Counted from the first letter of the stretch, positions 1 through 9,021 are shown. The stretch is DNA of 33,379 bases from Candidatus Peregrinibacteria bacterium RIFOXYB2_FULL_33_20 (GCA_001788835.1 MFXK01000029.1:1-33379); one strand, 5' to 3'. Translations and numbers: made by a program. Notes: generated by a model not told the origin, from the sequence alone.

Positions 1-2
1 AA

Positions 3-77
3 ATTATAAGATTTAGGAATGAAGATATTTTAAATGATATAAACAAAGTTATTAAAGAATTAGAATCTTATTTATAA
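3..77 (+). CDS. C-terminal tail of a DUF559-like protein (partial)
   Basis: An open frame enters from the left edge and ends at TAA. It gives 24 residues including IIRFRNEDILNDINKVIKEL. The pattern 'IRF.N.DIL.NI..V..EI' is what I remember as the end of DUF559 proteins (PD-(D/E)XK, Vsr-like endonucleases common in CPR genomes). Only the tail is visible, so the catalytic core cannot be checked. A GAGAGGG hairpin repeat begins 3 bases after the stop. Confidence 0.5.
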   Translation: MIRFRNEDILNDINKVIKELESYL

Positions 78-80
78 ACA

Positions 81-120
81 AGTCCCTCTCTTTCAAGAGA
101 GAGGGATTTAGGGTGAGTTT
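81..120 (+). repeat. GAGAGGG hairpin repeat, copy 1
   Basis: CCCTCTC-TTTCAA-GAGAGAGGG is followed by ATTTAGGGTGAGTTTT. The same layout (CCCTCTC stem, GAGAGGG stem, then TTAGGGTGAGTTTT) recurs at 21734-21773 (-), 28110-28147 (+) and, more diverged, 30611-30660 (-). This copy lies between the DUF559 tail and the convergent histidine kinase gene. Confidence 0.75.
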
Positions 121-178
121 TTAAAGGATATCTATATTTTTCCAAACCAAAAATCAGATGATCCGGTTGGTCTGCCAT

Positions 179-2287
179 TTATTTTACAGAAGAAAGGTTA
201 AGTTTGATACAAAACTTTGCTCCGCCTAAATCTGCATTTTCCACCCAAATTTGGCCTTTGTGCAGTTCCACAATTTTTTTGGAAATATACAGTCCTAAAC
301 CAATACCCATGGCCATTGACGCTTTTTTGGTCTGAAATTTTTCAAACACCCTTTGTTTTTCGCTATCAGCAATTCCCGGGCCATTATCAGCTATAGAGAT
401 AATGATATCCGCTGCATCTTTACGCAAATCAATATAAATTTTCCCACGATTATCAACGAATTTATAAGCATTAGAAAGAATATTATTAAGTACCTGTCTC
501 ATTCTTAGTTCATCCATGTATATTCTATGATCAGTTTGTTTTAAATGATTAAAAAGTTTAAATATAATTTGTTTTTCCGCCATAATGTTCCTGAAATCCA
601 AAAATATGTCGTTAACAAATTTAACAACGTCAACAGTTATCGGTCTAATTTCAACTTTATTTAAATCATATAATTGGACATCAAATAATTTTTGTGTCAG
701 ATATTTCAAATTTTCCAGAGAACTCTTAATAGTTTGAATACTGTCGCCTTGCTTAAATTGGGCAGAAGACTCATCAAGCAGTTCTTCCAATTGAAACAGG
801 GCAATCGATAAAGGCGTTCTAAATTCATGGGCGGTCACGGCAATAAAATCAGATTGCATTTTAAACAATTTTTTAATTTCTTTATTTTGCTCTCGTAAAT
901 TTTTAGTTTTTTCCGCAATTTCAATATGTAATTCATAATTGTACAAAATTACCGATAAAGATAAAGCTATATACCTGGCCGTGGTATTCAATAATGACAA
1001 TTCCTCTTTGGAATAAGGATCGTCAAACGGTTTTCTTCCCAAGACAAAAAAACCGATTAATTTTCTATCTGCTTGATATAAAGGGAAACAGACCTGCCCA
1101 AGTTGTTTTAATTCACTTAAAAATATAATTTTCTTTTCATCATTATTTTGTTGTAAATTAATTTCTTCAGTAACCAAAAAATCATGATGAGTCTCAAAAT
1201 ACCGTATTAAATGCCTGAATTTATAATAAATTTTATCTTTGTTATCTTTTCTAATAACTACGATTCTAGCTGCACTGATTCTCAAATTTTGACAAAAAGT
1301 TTTAAGCATTTGCTTCTCAAATTCTTCCAAATGGGTATAAAAAGGAACTTTATTTTTAAAATCATCAATAATTTTTTTAAAATCAACAAAATTATGATAA
1401 TTAAGAGTTTTATGAAAAAATTTATAAAAAGAATTTGAATCCAATAATTGATTTAAGGCAGTCTGACATAAAGCAAAAAATATCAATCCAATAAAACCTG
1501 CCAAAGCTGGTCTTAAATTCACAATGATCCAGCCATATACCACAATGCCAAAAAACACTAAAGAGGCAAGAATAAAGCTTATAATTCTCTTTACGCCTTT
1601 CGATAAATTCAATCTAAGATCCAAAAAGCGATATTTAACAACAGCATAAGCAAGAAAAATTACATGCGCAGAAGAAAAAATTGTAGCGTATGGTGCGATA
1701 TCTATATTATAAGCCAACAAATAATTGGTCGAACCTGCAACAAAAGCGATAGTATCGCCAATAAAAATTAATTTAAGCTGATACCGCCTGATTCCAGTTG
1801 ATTTTTTGTAATATGTGTACAATAAATACATGGCATAAGCGATATAAGCCACCCAAACAAATAGCCATATATGATAGACAACACCTACATCAGGATAATA
1901 CGTTAATGGGCCTTTTGGCACCACCCGTGGGATAAACCATCTCGTATAAACAAATGGAAGGGTTGCTAAATTAAAAATATAACCAAGCCAAATTAGTCTT
2001 TTTTTTTCCTGAGCAATTCCAATTATCGTACAAACGAAATGAAACTGGGCCACTCCGATAAACAATGCTCCTATGTGCAGCAATCTTTCCGACAGCAATG
2101 TCAGTTCTGAATTATTTGGTGTAAATGGGAAAAAATATCCTAATGACCAAAGAGCCACAAATAAACAAAAAATCGCAAAAGTCCGATTAATAGGATTTTG
2201 TTTGTTTTTGGAATAGACGAAAATTCCCGTAATCACCGAGGTAATCAAATTAAATATCGCGCTGAAAGCTAAGAAAGGGTAGATCAT
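179..2287 (-). CDS. Membrane-bound sensor histidine kinase (7TM-GAF-HisKA-HATPase)
   Basis: This 702-residue sensor kinase has about seven hydrophobic segments in its first ~260 residues, resembling the histidine-kinase N-terminal 7TM sensor. A GAF-like region follows at roughly 300-450 and a short coiled segment at ~450-475. The H-box is TAHEFRTPL with the phospho-acceptor His at about 487, then an N-box region (LNNILSNAYK), a G1 box DNGPGI near 634 and a G2 box MGIGLGLY near 660. All catalytic motifs are intact, so it should be active. No response regulator is present, making it an orphan here. It starts 2 bases after the stop of the upstream PLP-enzyme gene, so the two are probably cotranscribed. 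The ligand is unknown. Confidence 0.9.
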   Translation of the reverse strand: MIYPFLAFSAIFNLITSVITGIFVYSKNKQNPINRTFAIFCLFVALWSLGYFFPFTPNNSELTLLSERLLHIGALFIGVAQFHFVCTIIGIAQEKKRLIWLGYIFNLATLPFVYTRWFIPRVVPKGPLTYYPDVGVVYHIWLFVWVAYIAYAMYLLYTYYKKSTGIRRYQLKLIFIGDTIAFVAGSTNYLLAYNIDIAPYATIFSSAHVIFLAYAVVKYRFLDLRLNLSKGVKRIISFILASLVFFGIVVYGWIIVNLRPALAGFIGLIFFALCQTALNQLLDSNSFYKFFHKTLNYHNFVDFKKIIDDFKNKVPFYTHLEEFEKQMLKTFCQNLRISAARIVVIRKDNKDKIYYKFRHLIRYFETHHDFLVTEEINLQQNNDEKKIIFLSELKQLGQVCFPLYQADRKLIGFFVLGRKPFDDPYSKEELSLLNTTARYIALSLSVILYNYELHIEIAEKTKNLREQNKEIKKLFKMQSDFIAVTAHEFRTPLSIALFQLEELLDESSAQFKQGDSIQTIKSSLENLKYLTQKLFDVQLYDLNKVEIRPITVDVVKFVNDIFLDFRNIMAEKQIIFKLFNHLKQTDHRIYMDELRMRQVLNNILSNAYKFVDNRGKIYIDLRKDAADIIISIADNGPGIADSEKQRVFEKFQTKKASMAMGIGLGLYISKKIVELHKGQIWVENADLGGAKFCIKLNLSSVK

Positions 2288-2289
2288 AA

Positions 2290-4050
2290 TTATATAATTG
2301 GGACTTGATTGCCAAATATTCGATGTACAGCATTTATGGTTACAGCGCCAACTAACTCTCCTGGTAATCCTTTCGATAATCCAGCTGATAAAGCCTGATG
2401 AATTCGAGCACCATTTTTCGGATCAATATCCAAAATGTTTCCTAGGCATTTTCTAAGATAATCCTGATAACCGGTAATTGATTCCTCACCTTCTTTGTTA
2501 TGCCATCTTTCATATATTAAAATAAAATTTGGATCAACATAATGTAAAGGCTCTTGTCTAACTTTAGCTTTTGGATCCTGAAACGCTTCATCATTAAATC
2601 TGACAACATGTTGATTAGATCGTAACGATTCTAAAGTATTGCCTTCCTTTGCTAACAAAGTTTTCATAAATTCCTGCACTGATTCCATAATCGCTTCAAA
2701 AATAAAATCCAATTGTGTTTGCGTCAATTTTGCCGGAATGCTTAGCCTAACCCCTCCTTTATCCAAAGGAGTGGCATGTGCCACAAATGCCGATCCAATT
2801 ACCCCTCTTTTTTTTAAAATTTCAGTAAATTCAAAAGCCGCTTCACTGAATCCAACCGGTATGAAAACAATGGCGGAACCTTCTTTTGACTCAATATCAA
2901 AATCCCTACTCTTTAATCTATTCCGCAAATATTCAGCATTAGCTATACATTGACTGCCTCTTTCTCCTCGTTCATCCTGCATAATCTCAAATACCTTTCT
3001 ATCATGAGCAATAGCACTGCCATGCAAAGTAGAAGTGAATGTAAATGGCTCAATTAATTTAAAAATTCTAGCCACATGATCCGATCCTTCTCCGTTAATA
3101 GTTAAAAAACTAGCCCCTCCACCGGTACCTTTTGAACCGCTAGCAGTTTTAAAATGAACTAGATGATTTAATCCCCATTCACTCATCAAATCTGGATTAT
3201 GAACACCTATGGCGTGAGATTCATCGATAATGACAATAAAACTTTTTTGATTAGCTAATTCCAATAATTCTTTTACTGCCTGTTTATCACCATCTCCTAA
3301 GATATCACCTTCTGCACTATAAACGCTTTCTAAGATCAATACTCCATTTTCATGCTTAGATATTAATTCCTTTAATTTGTCTATATTATTATGATCAGCG
3401 AGAGATGGGGTAATAATTTTATTATCTGGTAGCTTACTATCTCTTATTGGTTTTTGTAGTGAGGTATGATCTCTTGGATCCATAATGATACAGGGAGCCT
3501 CTTCTAAATTCCTAAATAAAGATAAAATACCTTGCAATACCGCCGCATTGGCAATTGTACCATTATTAAATAACATAACCTCTTCAACCTCTAATGTACT
3601 CAAATAAATATCCAAAGGATCTTCATAAGCTTGCCCTTGCGCATTTCGAAAATCCCCTGATCTATCACCGCTTGTCCCTTTTTTTAATAATGACTTTACC
3701 ATTGCCACCACTACTTCTGGGTCTCTATGAAAATCAAGTACACTATTGGAACTTAAATCAATTCTACCTTCGCTCAGAGAAGTGATTTCATCTAATAATT
3801 TTGCTAATCTGGCATAAAATGCTAAATATTTATTTGGGTACAAAAATGTTAAAAAATTTCCAAATAATTTTCTCAGGTGTTCCAATCTTTCTGTGTGATC
3901 ATCACCTCTCAATTTTGCATTGAAATCACCTCCAGCCTCCCAAGTTCTTCTTTTGACTGCCCCTTTTATTTTTTCCATAAACCAGCTCGGGAAACTCAAA
4001 ATTCTCTCTTGCTCCCCTTCCATTTTTTCTAATTTTTCATCATTATTCAT
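2290..4050 (-). CDS. Class II PLP-dependent acyltransferase (AONS/KBL/SPT family) with extra C-terminal domain
   Basis: The 586-residue protein belongs to the alpha-oxoamine synthase group, which condenses an amino acid with an acyl-CoA or acyl-ACP. Residues ~95-480 carry the fold. DESHAIGV (276-283) matches the family DEAHS.G. PLP-binding motif. K307 in GSKGTGGG is the expected Schiff-base lysine. H220 in ADHNNIDKL matches the family 'HND...L' block. Family members are usually ~400 aa; here there are ~90 extra N-terminal and ~110 extra C-terminal residues. The first half of the tail (to RWHNKEG) resembles extensions in CPR homologues. No biotin genes are nearby, so 8-amino-7-oxononanoate synthase activity is not supported; 2-amino-3-ketobutyrate ligase or a lipid/amino-ketone synthase is equally possible. 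Confidence 0.8.
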   Translation of the reverse strand: MNNDEKLEKMEGEQERILSFPSWFMEKIKGAVKRRTWEAGGDFNAKLRGDDHTERLEHLRKLFGNFLTFLYPNKYLAFYARLAKLLDEITSLSEGRIDLSSNSVLDFHRDPEVVVAMVKSLLKKGTSGDRSGDFRNAQGQAYEDPLDIYLSTLEVEEVMLFNNGTIANAAVLQGILSLFRNLEEAPCIIMDPRDHTSLQKPIRDSKLPDNKIITPSLADHNNIDKLKELISKHENGVLILESVYSAEGDILGDGDKQAVKELLELANQKSFIVIIDESHAIGVHNPDLMSEWGLNHLVHFKTASGSKGTGGGASFLTINGEGSDHVARIFKLIEPFTFTSTLHGSAIAHDRKVFEIMQDERGERGSQCIANAEYLRNRLKSRDFDIESKEGSAIVFIPVGFSEAAFEFTEILKKRGVIGSAFVAHATPLDKGGVRLSIPAKLTQTQLDFIFEAIMESVQEFMKTLLAKEGNTLESLRSNQHVVRFNDEAFQDPKAKVRQEPLHYVDPNFILIYERWHNKEGEESITGYQDYLRKCLGNILDIDPKNGARIHQALSAGLSKGLPGELVGAVTINAVHRIFGNQVPII

Positions 4051-4158
4051 AGATACTATAAATACATTTATAAAATATCTAATTTACTATAACTTAAAAA
4101 TTAAGTTTACCCAACTTTTTACACAATAAATTCTTAATCAGGCAAGAGTTTTTGATGT

Positions 4159-4872
4159 TTATTTACCATACATACTGGGAGTGATGCACATTTTATCCCC
4201 TAGCCTGCTATGCACCTCGTAAGTACTTTGCACCACTTCAAAAGCTTCATCACTATTATCAGCATGGATAACAAAACTTAAATCTTCTTTATTAAGATAA
4301 TTTTTGGACAATGGCTCTTTTTTAATCCAATCAGTTAAACCTCTCCACATAGGTCCCATCAATACGATTGGCATTCTGGAAATATGTTTGACCTGAATTA
4401 ATTGCCAAGTATAAAACAGTTCCAATAAAGTGCCAATACCTCCATCAGCCACCACTACTATATTTGACAGTAGCATGAATTCATCCAGCCTGGTAGAGAA
4501 TCGATCATGAGTTTCCTGAAGATCAAGCCCTTTATTATCATATTGTTCCATCGGCAATCTAATATTAAGTCCTATTGATCTCGCTGGATTATCTTTTTCC
4601 GGTGTGCCTGCCCGATGTCCGAGATTAGCAGCTTCCATGACACCAGGTCCGCCACCGGTAATAACGTCATGACCAGCTTCTCCTAAGCGTTTGGCTAAAT
4701 TAAAAACATTTTGATAAATTTGGTCGTCAGGTTTAACTCTTGCGGAACCAAAAATCACAATTCTAAATCGCTTAGAATTAATCTCATCAAAAATTTCTGA
4801 AGACATTTTATGCAATGGCGTGGAAATATGATTTTTTGATAAAAATAATCCTATGGCCTTTTTATTCTTCAT
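4159..4872 (-). CDS. LOG-family protein (TIGR00730-like nucleoside 5'-monophosphate phosphoribohydrolase)
   Basis: The 237-residue protein has both LOG ('lysine decarboxylase-like') signatures: GGGPGVMEAAN at 73-83 and DGGIGTLLE at 143-151, the PGGxGTxxE motif with Asp for Pro. Family members cleave cytokinin-type or ordinary nucleoside monophosphates to base and ribose 5-phosphate. The length is that of the larger LOG subgroup, with a ~30-residue N-terminal extension before the Rossmann strand (RIVIFGSARV). The gene is 108 bases upstream of the PLP-enzyme gene on the same strand. The old label 'lysine decarboxylase' should not be used. The true substrate is unknown. Confidence 0.85.
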   Translation of the reverse strand: MKNKKAIGLFLSKNHISTPLHKMSSEIFDEINSKRFRIVIFGSARVKPDDQIYQNVFNLAKRLGEAGHDVITGGGPGVMEAANLGHRAGTPEKDNPARSIGLNIRLPMEQYDNKGLDLQETHDRFSTRLDEFMLLSNIVVVADGGIGTLLELFYTWQLIQVKHISRMPIVLMGPMWRGLTDWIKKEPLSKNYLNKEDLSFVIHADNSDEAFEVVQSTYEVHSRLGDKMCITPSMYGK

Positions 4873-4976
4873 GTCTGGGGATTTAATTAAATAAATGATT
4901 TTCTATTTATTCTAGCATAAAATCCTAAAAGAATCTATATTTAAAAAGAAAAAAAACTGTTAGTTTATTTTCCCAA

Positions 4977-5882
4977 ATGATTATTCAAAATAAACAAATA
5001 GATTTTTTAAAAACAATTACCTGGTTTGACGTGTTTAATTATCCATTGCAACAAAATGAAATCAAAACAAATTTTGATTTAAATAATAATGTTAATAACA
5101 TACAATTAGAAAAAGGACTTTATTGCTTGAAAGACAGGGGAAATCTTATTGATTTAAGGGGAAAAAAAGAAATCATTGCCAAAAAATTATGGGAAAAAAT
5201 TAACTTCTGGAAATGGATTTTTCAAATTACGCCTTTCATCAAAATGGTGGCTGTTTGTAACACGCTAGCTTTCAATAATCCTGATGAAAATAGCGATATT
5301 GATTTATTTATTGTCACTCAAAACAATAGGCTTTTTATTAGCCGAACCATCTTAACCTTTTTAACTTCGATTTTTGGACTAAGGAGGCATGGTCAAAAAA
5401 CTGAAAAGCGTTTTTGTTTAAGTTTTTGGATCACTGAGAACGCTTTAAATCTAGAAAACATTCAAATAAAAAATAACGACCCCTATCTGGCATTTTGGTG
5501 TAAAACTTTGAAACCAATTATTAATAAAGACAATATTTATCAAAAATTTCTAGAAATCAATCAACGTTGGATAGGGGAAAATGATCCTTGCCCTTGCTAT
5601 AATTACCCCAATAAGTATTTTCGCCCTAAAAAAGAATTTTCGATTCAAGACAAAAAACTTATATCAAAATGCTCTGTTCTCTATTCTCTGTTTTCTATGC
5701 TTAATTCTATCCTATGCCACTGGCAACTCGCCCGTTGTCAAATAAAGATGAGAAACCTTAACCAAAATGCCTCAGTGATTGTGTCCAAAAATATGCTTAA
5801 ATTCCATAATGTTGATATGAGAGAATTTTACAAGAATAAATGGCTTGATATAATTAATTTGTATAAAGAATCAAAAACATGA
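4977..5882 (+). CDS. wHTH-nucleotidyltransferase protein of CPR type, probably carrying a repeat insertion
   Basis: Residues 8-60 look like a small winged-helix region beginning TITWFDVFNYPL. A Pol-beta-type nucleotidyltransferase core follows, with the acidic pair in NSDIDLFIV (D107 and D109). The usual Gly-Ser before the acidic pair is weak (NTLAFNNPDENSDID). This wHTH-NTase architecture is frequent in CPR genomes; the substrate is unknown. Residues ~233-255 (YSLFSMLNSILCHWQLARCQI) are encoded by a heptanucleotide array (5673-5700) plus an adjoining palindrome-like stretch (about 5705-5745), so this part is likely a repeat-derived insertion. The TGA stop is 29 bases before the next gene. 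Confidence 0.65.
   Translation: MIIQNKQIDFLKTITWFDVFNYPLQQNEIKTNFDLNNNVNNIQLEKGLYCLKDRGNLIDLRGKKEIIAKKLWEKINFWKWIFQITPFIKMVAVCNTLAFNNPDENSDIDLFIVTQNNRLFISRTILTFLTSIFGLRRHGQKTEKRFCLSFWITENALNLENIQIKNNDPYLAFWCKTLKPIINKDNIYQKFLEINQRWIGENDPCPCYNYPNKYFRPKKEFSIQDKKLISKCSVLYSLFSMLNSILCHWQLARCQIKMRNLNQNASVIVSKNMLKFHNVDMREFYKNKWLDIINLYKESKT
5673..5700 (+). repeat. Heptanucleotide tandem array inside the nucleotidyltransferase gene
   Basis: Four consecutive 7-mers: TCTGTTC, TCTATTC, TCTGTTT, TCTATGC. The period of seven matches the arrays at 16396, 19614, 20940, 26807 and 27200, although the unit is more diverged from CTCAG. The reading frame stays open. Confidence 0.55.
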
Positions 5883-5889
5883 TATAAAC

Positions 5890-5910
5890 CTGTTGAATCT
5901 CATTCAACAG
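5890..5910. promoter_or_regulatory. Perfect 9-bp inverted repeat abutting a start codon
   Basis: CTGTTGAAT-CTC-ATTCAACAG, a perfect 9-bp stem with a 3-base loop, ends 1 base before the ATG of the TrmB-like gene at 5912 and begins 7 bases after the stop of the upstream gene. It occupies the ribosome-binding position and could be the regulator's own operator or an mRNA hairpin limiting initiation. It lacks a following T-run, so an intrinsic terminator is unlikely. Confidence 0.6.
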
Positions 5911-5911
5911 C

Positions 5912-6673
5912 ATGAATCACATCATCACCAATTTTCTGCAAAATTACGGTTTTAACGACACTGATATTAAAATCTATTTAGATATTTATAAATATGGACG
6001 ATCATATGCCAGTTCCATTGGACACCGGACAAATATAGATAGAACAACTGTATATTCAGCCTTAAAAAGGTTAATCAAAAAAGGCTTTATTATTCAAACA
6101 AAATCAAAAGATGTCACTTCTTATTTAGCTTTACCAACTGAAATTTTTCTAGAAAAAATCGATGCTGAAATTCAATCTGCGCAACAAAAGAAAAAAATTG
6201 CCCAAATATTTATAGATGAAATTTCCAAATTAAAAACCGGGCATTATGCCAAACCAAAAATCAATATTTACGAAGGTGAGGAATCGGTAATCAATCTTTA
6301 CGAACAAACTTTAGTCCCCAATAGCCAACAAAAAGCTTTTTTAACTATTCAAAAAATCCCAATAAGTTTGAAAAACTTTTTAATCAATAAATTTATTAAG
6401 ACTAAAATCAGTAAAAATGTAAAAAGTGAAGTTTTGATATGTGATAGCGAAAGAAGCAGAAAATATAAATCATTAGATAAAATCTCAAATAGAGAAACTA
6501 AAATTATTACCAATCATCCGTTCGAACTACATTCAGAAATAATACTTTTTGATAAAACAAAAATAGCAATCATTGATTTTAATGATGAAATTTTTGGAAT
6601 ATTTATTGAAAGTAAAACACTTTATCAAACCATTGAAACTATTTTCGATTGTATTTGGCAGATAGATAAATAA
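5912..6673 (+). CDS. TrmB-like transcriptional regulator
   Basis: The 253-residue protein has an N-terminal winged helix (FLQNYGFNDTDIKIYLDIYKYG, broken here as FLQNYGFNDTDIKIY then LDIYKYG) with recognition-helix region DRTTVYSALKRLIKKGFI at ~43-60. A coiled linker (~85-110) and a C-terminal effector-like domain follow, containing INIYEGEESV and a final IAIIDFNDEIFGIFIES strand pair. It is a paralogue of the protein at 30668-31438, with the same arrangement. TrmB proteins act mostly on sugar or metabolite genes in archaea; CPR genomes often carry several of unknown target. The perfect inverted repeat 1 base before the start suggests autoregulation (inference). Confidence 0.75.
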   Translation: MNHIITNFLQNYGFNDTDIKIYLDIYKYGRSYASSIGHRTNIDRTTVYSALKRLIKKGFIIQTKSKDVTSYLALPTEIFLEKIDAEIQSAQQKKKIAQIFIDEISKLKTGHYAKPKINIYEGEESVINLYEQTLVPNSQQKAFLTIQKIPISLKNFLINKFIKTKISKNVKSEVLICDSERSRKYKSLDKISNRETKIITNHPFELHSEIILFDKTKIAIIDFNDEIFGIFIESKTLYQTIETIFDCIWQIDK

Positions 6674-6684
6674 TCCACCACCAA

Positions 6685-6715
6685 CGATCGAGCAATGCCA
6701 TGTTCCTACTACACT
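6685..6715. repeat. Possible intergenic copy of a 'GCAATGYCAYGTT' repeat
   Basis: CGAGCAATGCCATGTTCCT in this short gap resembles CGGCAATGTCACGTTTTTC inside nadC (about 16518-16540). This suggests a third dispersed repeat type, but the match is short. Confidence 0.3.
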
Positions 6716-6743
6716 TAACAATTTTTACTGACAGCCTAACGCC

Positions 6744-8096
6744 CTAGCTACTTCCCTTCCCCCGATATTCAATTTTGATTGCCGTGCCACCAAATCCATA
6801 TTTTTCCCTTAAACGGTTTTCCAGGTATCTTTTGTAAGAAAAGTGAAAAGATTTTGCGTCATTCACAAAAAAGATAAAATGTGGCGGCTCAATTGATACC
6901 TGAGTTGCATACAAAATTTTTGGTCTTTTCGCTTTTGTACCGGTAGGGTGGTGTCTAGCTATACTATCTTGTACAAAATCATTAAGTCCAGCGGTTGGAA
7001 TCCTAATTTTCCGATTTTGTTTAATTTCAATTGCTAAATCTAAAATCTTATGAATATTTTTTTTGTTTTTAGCGGAAACAAAAACTACTGGAGCCCAAGG
7101 AACAAAAGATAATTTTTGTTGCAAAAAATGTAAAGACGTGGTCATGTCTTTTTCTTTTGATTCCATTAAATCAGATTTATTAATCACAATAATCAGTCCT
7201 GAACTAGCGTCAAGAATAGATTCGCAAACATGACAATCTTGACTGGAAACTCCTTCCTGGAAATCCAAAATTAATAAAGCAACATCAGATTTCTCAATAG
7301 ACTGAAGTGATCTCAGGACACTATATTGCTCTAATTTTAATTGTCTTTTGCCCGGACTTCGGATCCCAGGGGTATCAATTAATACAAATTTATGATCTTG
7401 GTAACTAAATTCAAGATCAATAGCATCTCTAGTCGTACCTGACAGGTCAGAAACAATTACTTTTTCATCGCCAAAAAAAGCGTTAATTAGCGATGATTTT
7501 CCTACATTTGGCCTGCCGGCAAAAGCAATCTTAATATCATTGCTTTCTACTTTTTCTACGCAGGCATTTTTCTTAAAACCAATTTTTTTTATTTTTTTTA
7601 TCAGCTCTTTTTCTAAATCGTCAATTCCAATACCATTCAAAGCCGAAATTTCAATTGGCGAATTAAATCCTAATCCATAAACTTCAGCCAACTCATAACC
7701 ATGTATTACATGTTCACATTTGTTTGCCACCAAAATAACCTCTTTACCTGATTTTCTTAGCAAATTAGCGGCCGCATGATCAGTAGCTGTCAACAGAGCT
7801 CGCCCGTCTACCAAAAAAAGAATCAAATCAGCATCATTAATCGCAATCCTAGACTGCAATTGTACATCTTCTTCAATGTTTTCTTTGTTTTCAAATTCAA
7901 TGCCTCCAGTATCAACCAGTAAAGCTTCATAATCGCCAAACTGTAATTGATGAAAGATACGATCTCTAGTAGTTCCCTCAAATTCTGAAGTTACCGCTTT
8001 GCTATAGCCAATCAATTTGTTAAATAAAGTGGATTTGCCTGTGTTAGGTCTGCCTATTATGGCAATAATCGGTCTATTTGTTTTTGCTTCTGACAT
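6744..8096 (-). CDS. der: Ribosome-assembly GTPase Der (EngA)
   Basis: The 450-residue protein has the Der layout of two GTPase domains and a KH-like C-terminal domain. Domain 1 has P-loop GRPNTGKS near residue 15, DTGG near 62 and NKCE. Domain 2 has P-loop GRPNVGKS near 195, DTPG near 242 and NKSD. The C-terminus ends in the typical FGFGGTAIKIEYRGK-type strand (here YGFGGTAI). Der acts in 50S subunit maturation. Length and motifs are normal. The gene is monocistronic and convergent with the regulator at 5912. Confidence 0.95.
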   Translation of the reverse strand: MSEAKTNRPIIAIIGRPNTGKSTLFNKLIGYSKAVTSEFEGTTRDRIFHQLQFGDYEALLVDTGGIEFENKENIEEDVQLQSRIAINDADLILFLVDGRALLTATDHAAANLLRKSGKEVILVANKCEHVIHGYELAEVYGLGFNSPIEISALNGIGIDDLEKELIKKIKKIGFKKNACVEKVESNDIKIAFAGRPNVGKSSLINAFFGDEKVIVSDLSGTTRDAIDLEFSYQDHKFVLIDTPGIRSPGKRQLKLEQYSVLRSLQSIEKSDVALLILDFQEGVSSQDCHVCESILDASSGLIIVINKSDLMESKEKDMTTSLHFLQQKLSFVPWAPVVFVSAKNKKNIHKILDLAIEIKQNRKIRIPTAGLNDFVQDSIARHHPTGTKAKRPKILYATQVSIEPPHFIFFVNDAKSFHFSYKRYLENRLREKYGFGGTAIKIEYRGKGSS

Positions 8097-8174
8097 AACA
8101 AAGATTTAATACTTCACGAATATATAGGAAAAAGCGAAAAGACAAAAGCAAAAAGTATTTTCCAAACTTGTGGC

Positions 8175-8205
8175 TTGGTTTTTTTAAAAAAGCATGTTAT
8201 ATAAT
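8175..8205 (+). promoter_or_regulatory. Candidate promoter of the tRNA-Lys / GatB-YqeY unit
   Basis: TATAAT at 8200-8205, with TTGGTT at 8175-8180 as a poor -35 at a long 19-base spacing. The perfect -10 lies ~69 bases before the mature tRNA. Confidence 0.4.
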
Positions 8206-8273
8206 TTAGTTTGTAAAGTTATAAAATTTTTTTAAAAATTATTTAAATAACTTTATGAACTTTTAATTCATCC

Positions 8274-8349
8274 GGGTCAGTAGCTCAGCTGGTAGAGCAG
8301 TTGGCTCTTAACCAATTGGTCCAGGGTTCGAGTCCCTGCTGGCCCACCA
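8274..8349 (+). tRNA. tRNA-Lys (anticodon CTT)
   Basis: This is a complete cloverleaf. The acceptor stem is GGGTCAG/CTGGCCC, the D-arm GCTCAGCTGGTAGAGC, the anticodon stem GTTGG/CCAAT with loop CTCTTAA (anticodon CTT), and the T-arm CAGGG-TTCGAGT-CCCTG. Discriminator A and a genome-encoded CCA follow. It reads lysine AAG codons. Confidence 0.95.
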
Positions 8350-8444
8350 GAAATTTGCTGTCACAAATTAGAATTAACTACTTTCTCCCTTCTGGCTACC
8401 TCCATTACTTCCCCTTCATACTTAATACTTTATCCCCCGCCTCC

Positions 8445-8897
8445 ATGCCTCTCAAAGATCAAATTCAGCAAGATTTAAAAACGGCAATGTTCTCCAAAAA
8501 CACTATTGCCTTGGATGCCATTAGAGCTTTGAAAACCGTCATTATGAGATATGAGACATCAGGCCCAGATAGAATTGCTACTGATGATATTATTATTGAT
8601 TTAGCTAAAAAAGAGGTTAAACAAAGGAAAGATTCTATTGAACAGTTTGAAAAAGGCAATCGCCCTGAATTAGCGGAAAAAGAAGAAGCAGAAATTAAAA
8701 TTCTTGAAAAATATATTCCAGCCCAAATGGGAGAAGATGAATTAAAACAAATTATCAGCCAGACCCTTCAAGAAATTGGCGTAAAAAGCCTTCAGGAATT
8801 AGGCAAAGCCATGAGTGCCATAATGCCAAAAGTGAAAGGCAAAACTGATGGCGCTTTGGTAAATAAGATCGTGAAAGAATTATTAAGCAACAGTTAG
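8445..8897 (+). CDS. GatB/YqeY domain protein
   Basis: The 150-residue protein begins MPLKDQIQQDLKTAM and has the family blocks: AIRALKTVIMRYE near the start, KEVKQRKDSIEQFEKGNRPELAEKEE (two adjoining parts), LEKYIPAQM, and a C-terminal GKAMSAIMPKVKGKTDG block. It corresponds to the tRNA-binding tail domain of GatB, found as a free protein (YqeY). It may bind tRNA in transamidation, but the role of free YqeY is not well defined. I chose the ATG at 8445 because the longer frame from 8301 starts inside tRNA-Lys and its first 48 codons do not resemble the family. No Shine-Dalgarno motif is visible. Confidence 0.88.
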   Translation: MPLKDQIQQDLKTAMFSKNTIALDAIRALKTVIMRYETSGPDRIATDDIIIDLAKKEVKQRKDSIEQFEKGNRPELAEKEEAEIKILEKYIPAQMGEDELKQIISQTLQEIGVKSLQELGKAMSAIMPKVKGKTDGALVNKIVKELLSNS

Positions 8898-8934
8898 CAA
8901 TTAACAACCATTATCTATTTCATTCTGTTGATTC

Positions 8935-9021
8935 TGGTGCCGAAGGAGGGAATCGAACCCTCATGGAGTTGCCTCCACACGATTTTGAGTCGTGCGCGTC
9001 TACCAATTCCGCCACTTCGGC
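8935..9021 (-). tRNA. tRNA-Leu (anticodon CAA)
   Basis: On the minus strand the acceptor is GCCGAAG/CTTCGGC, the D-arm contains GGCGGAATTGGTAGAC, and the anticodon stem CACGA/TCGTG holds loop CTCAAAA (anticodon CAA). A long class II variable arm (TGGAGGCAACTCCA) and T-loop GGTTCGATTCC follow, with CCA encoded. It reads leucine TTG codons. Confidence 0.95.

Noticed and set aside
2290-4050. Firm bioF call for the PLP enzyme
   Set aside because: Only the superfamily motifs are visible, the protein is much longer than BioF, and no biotin genes are near.
8301-8444. N-terminal extension of the GatB/YqeY frame
   Set aside because: It starts within tRNA-Lys and its residues do not match the family; the ATG at 8445 does.
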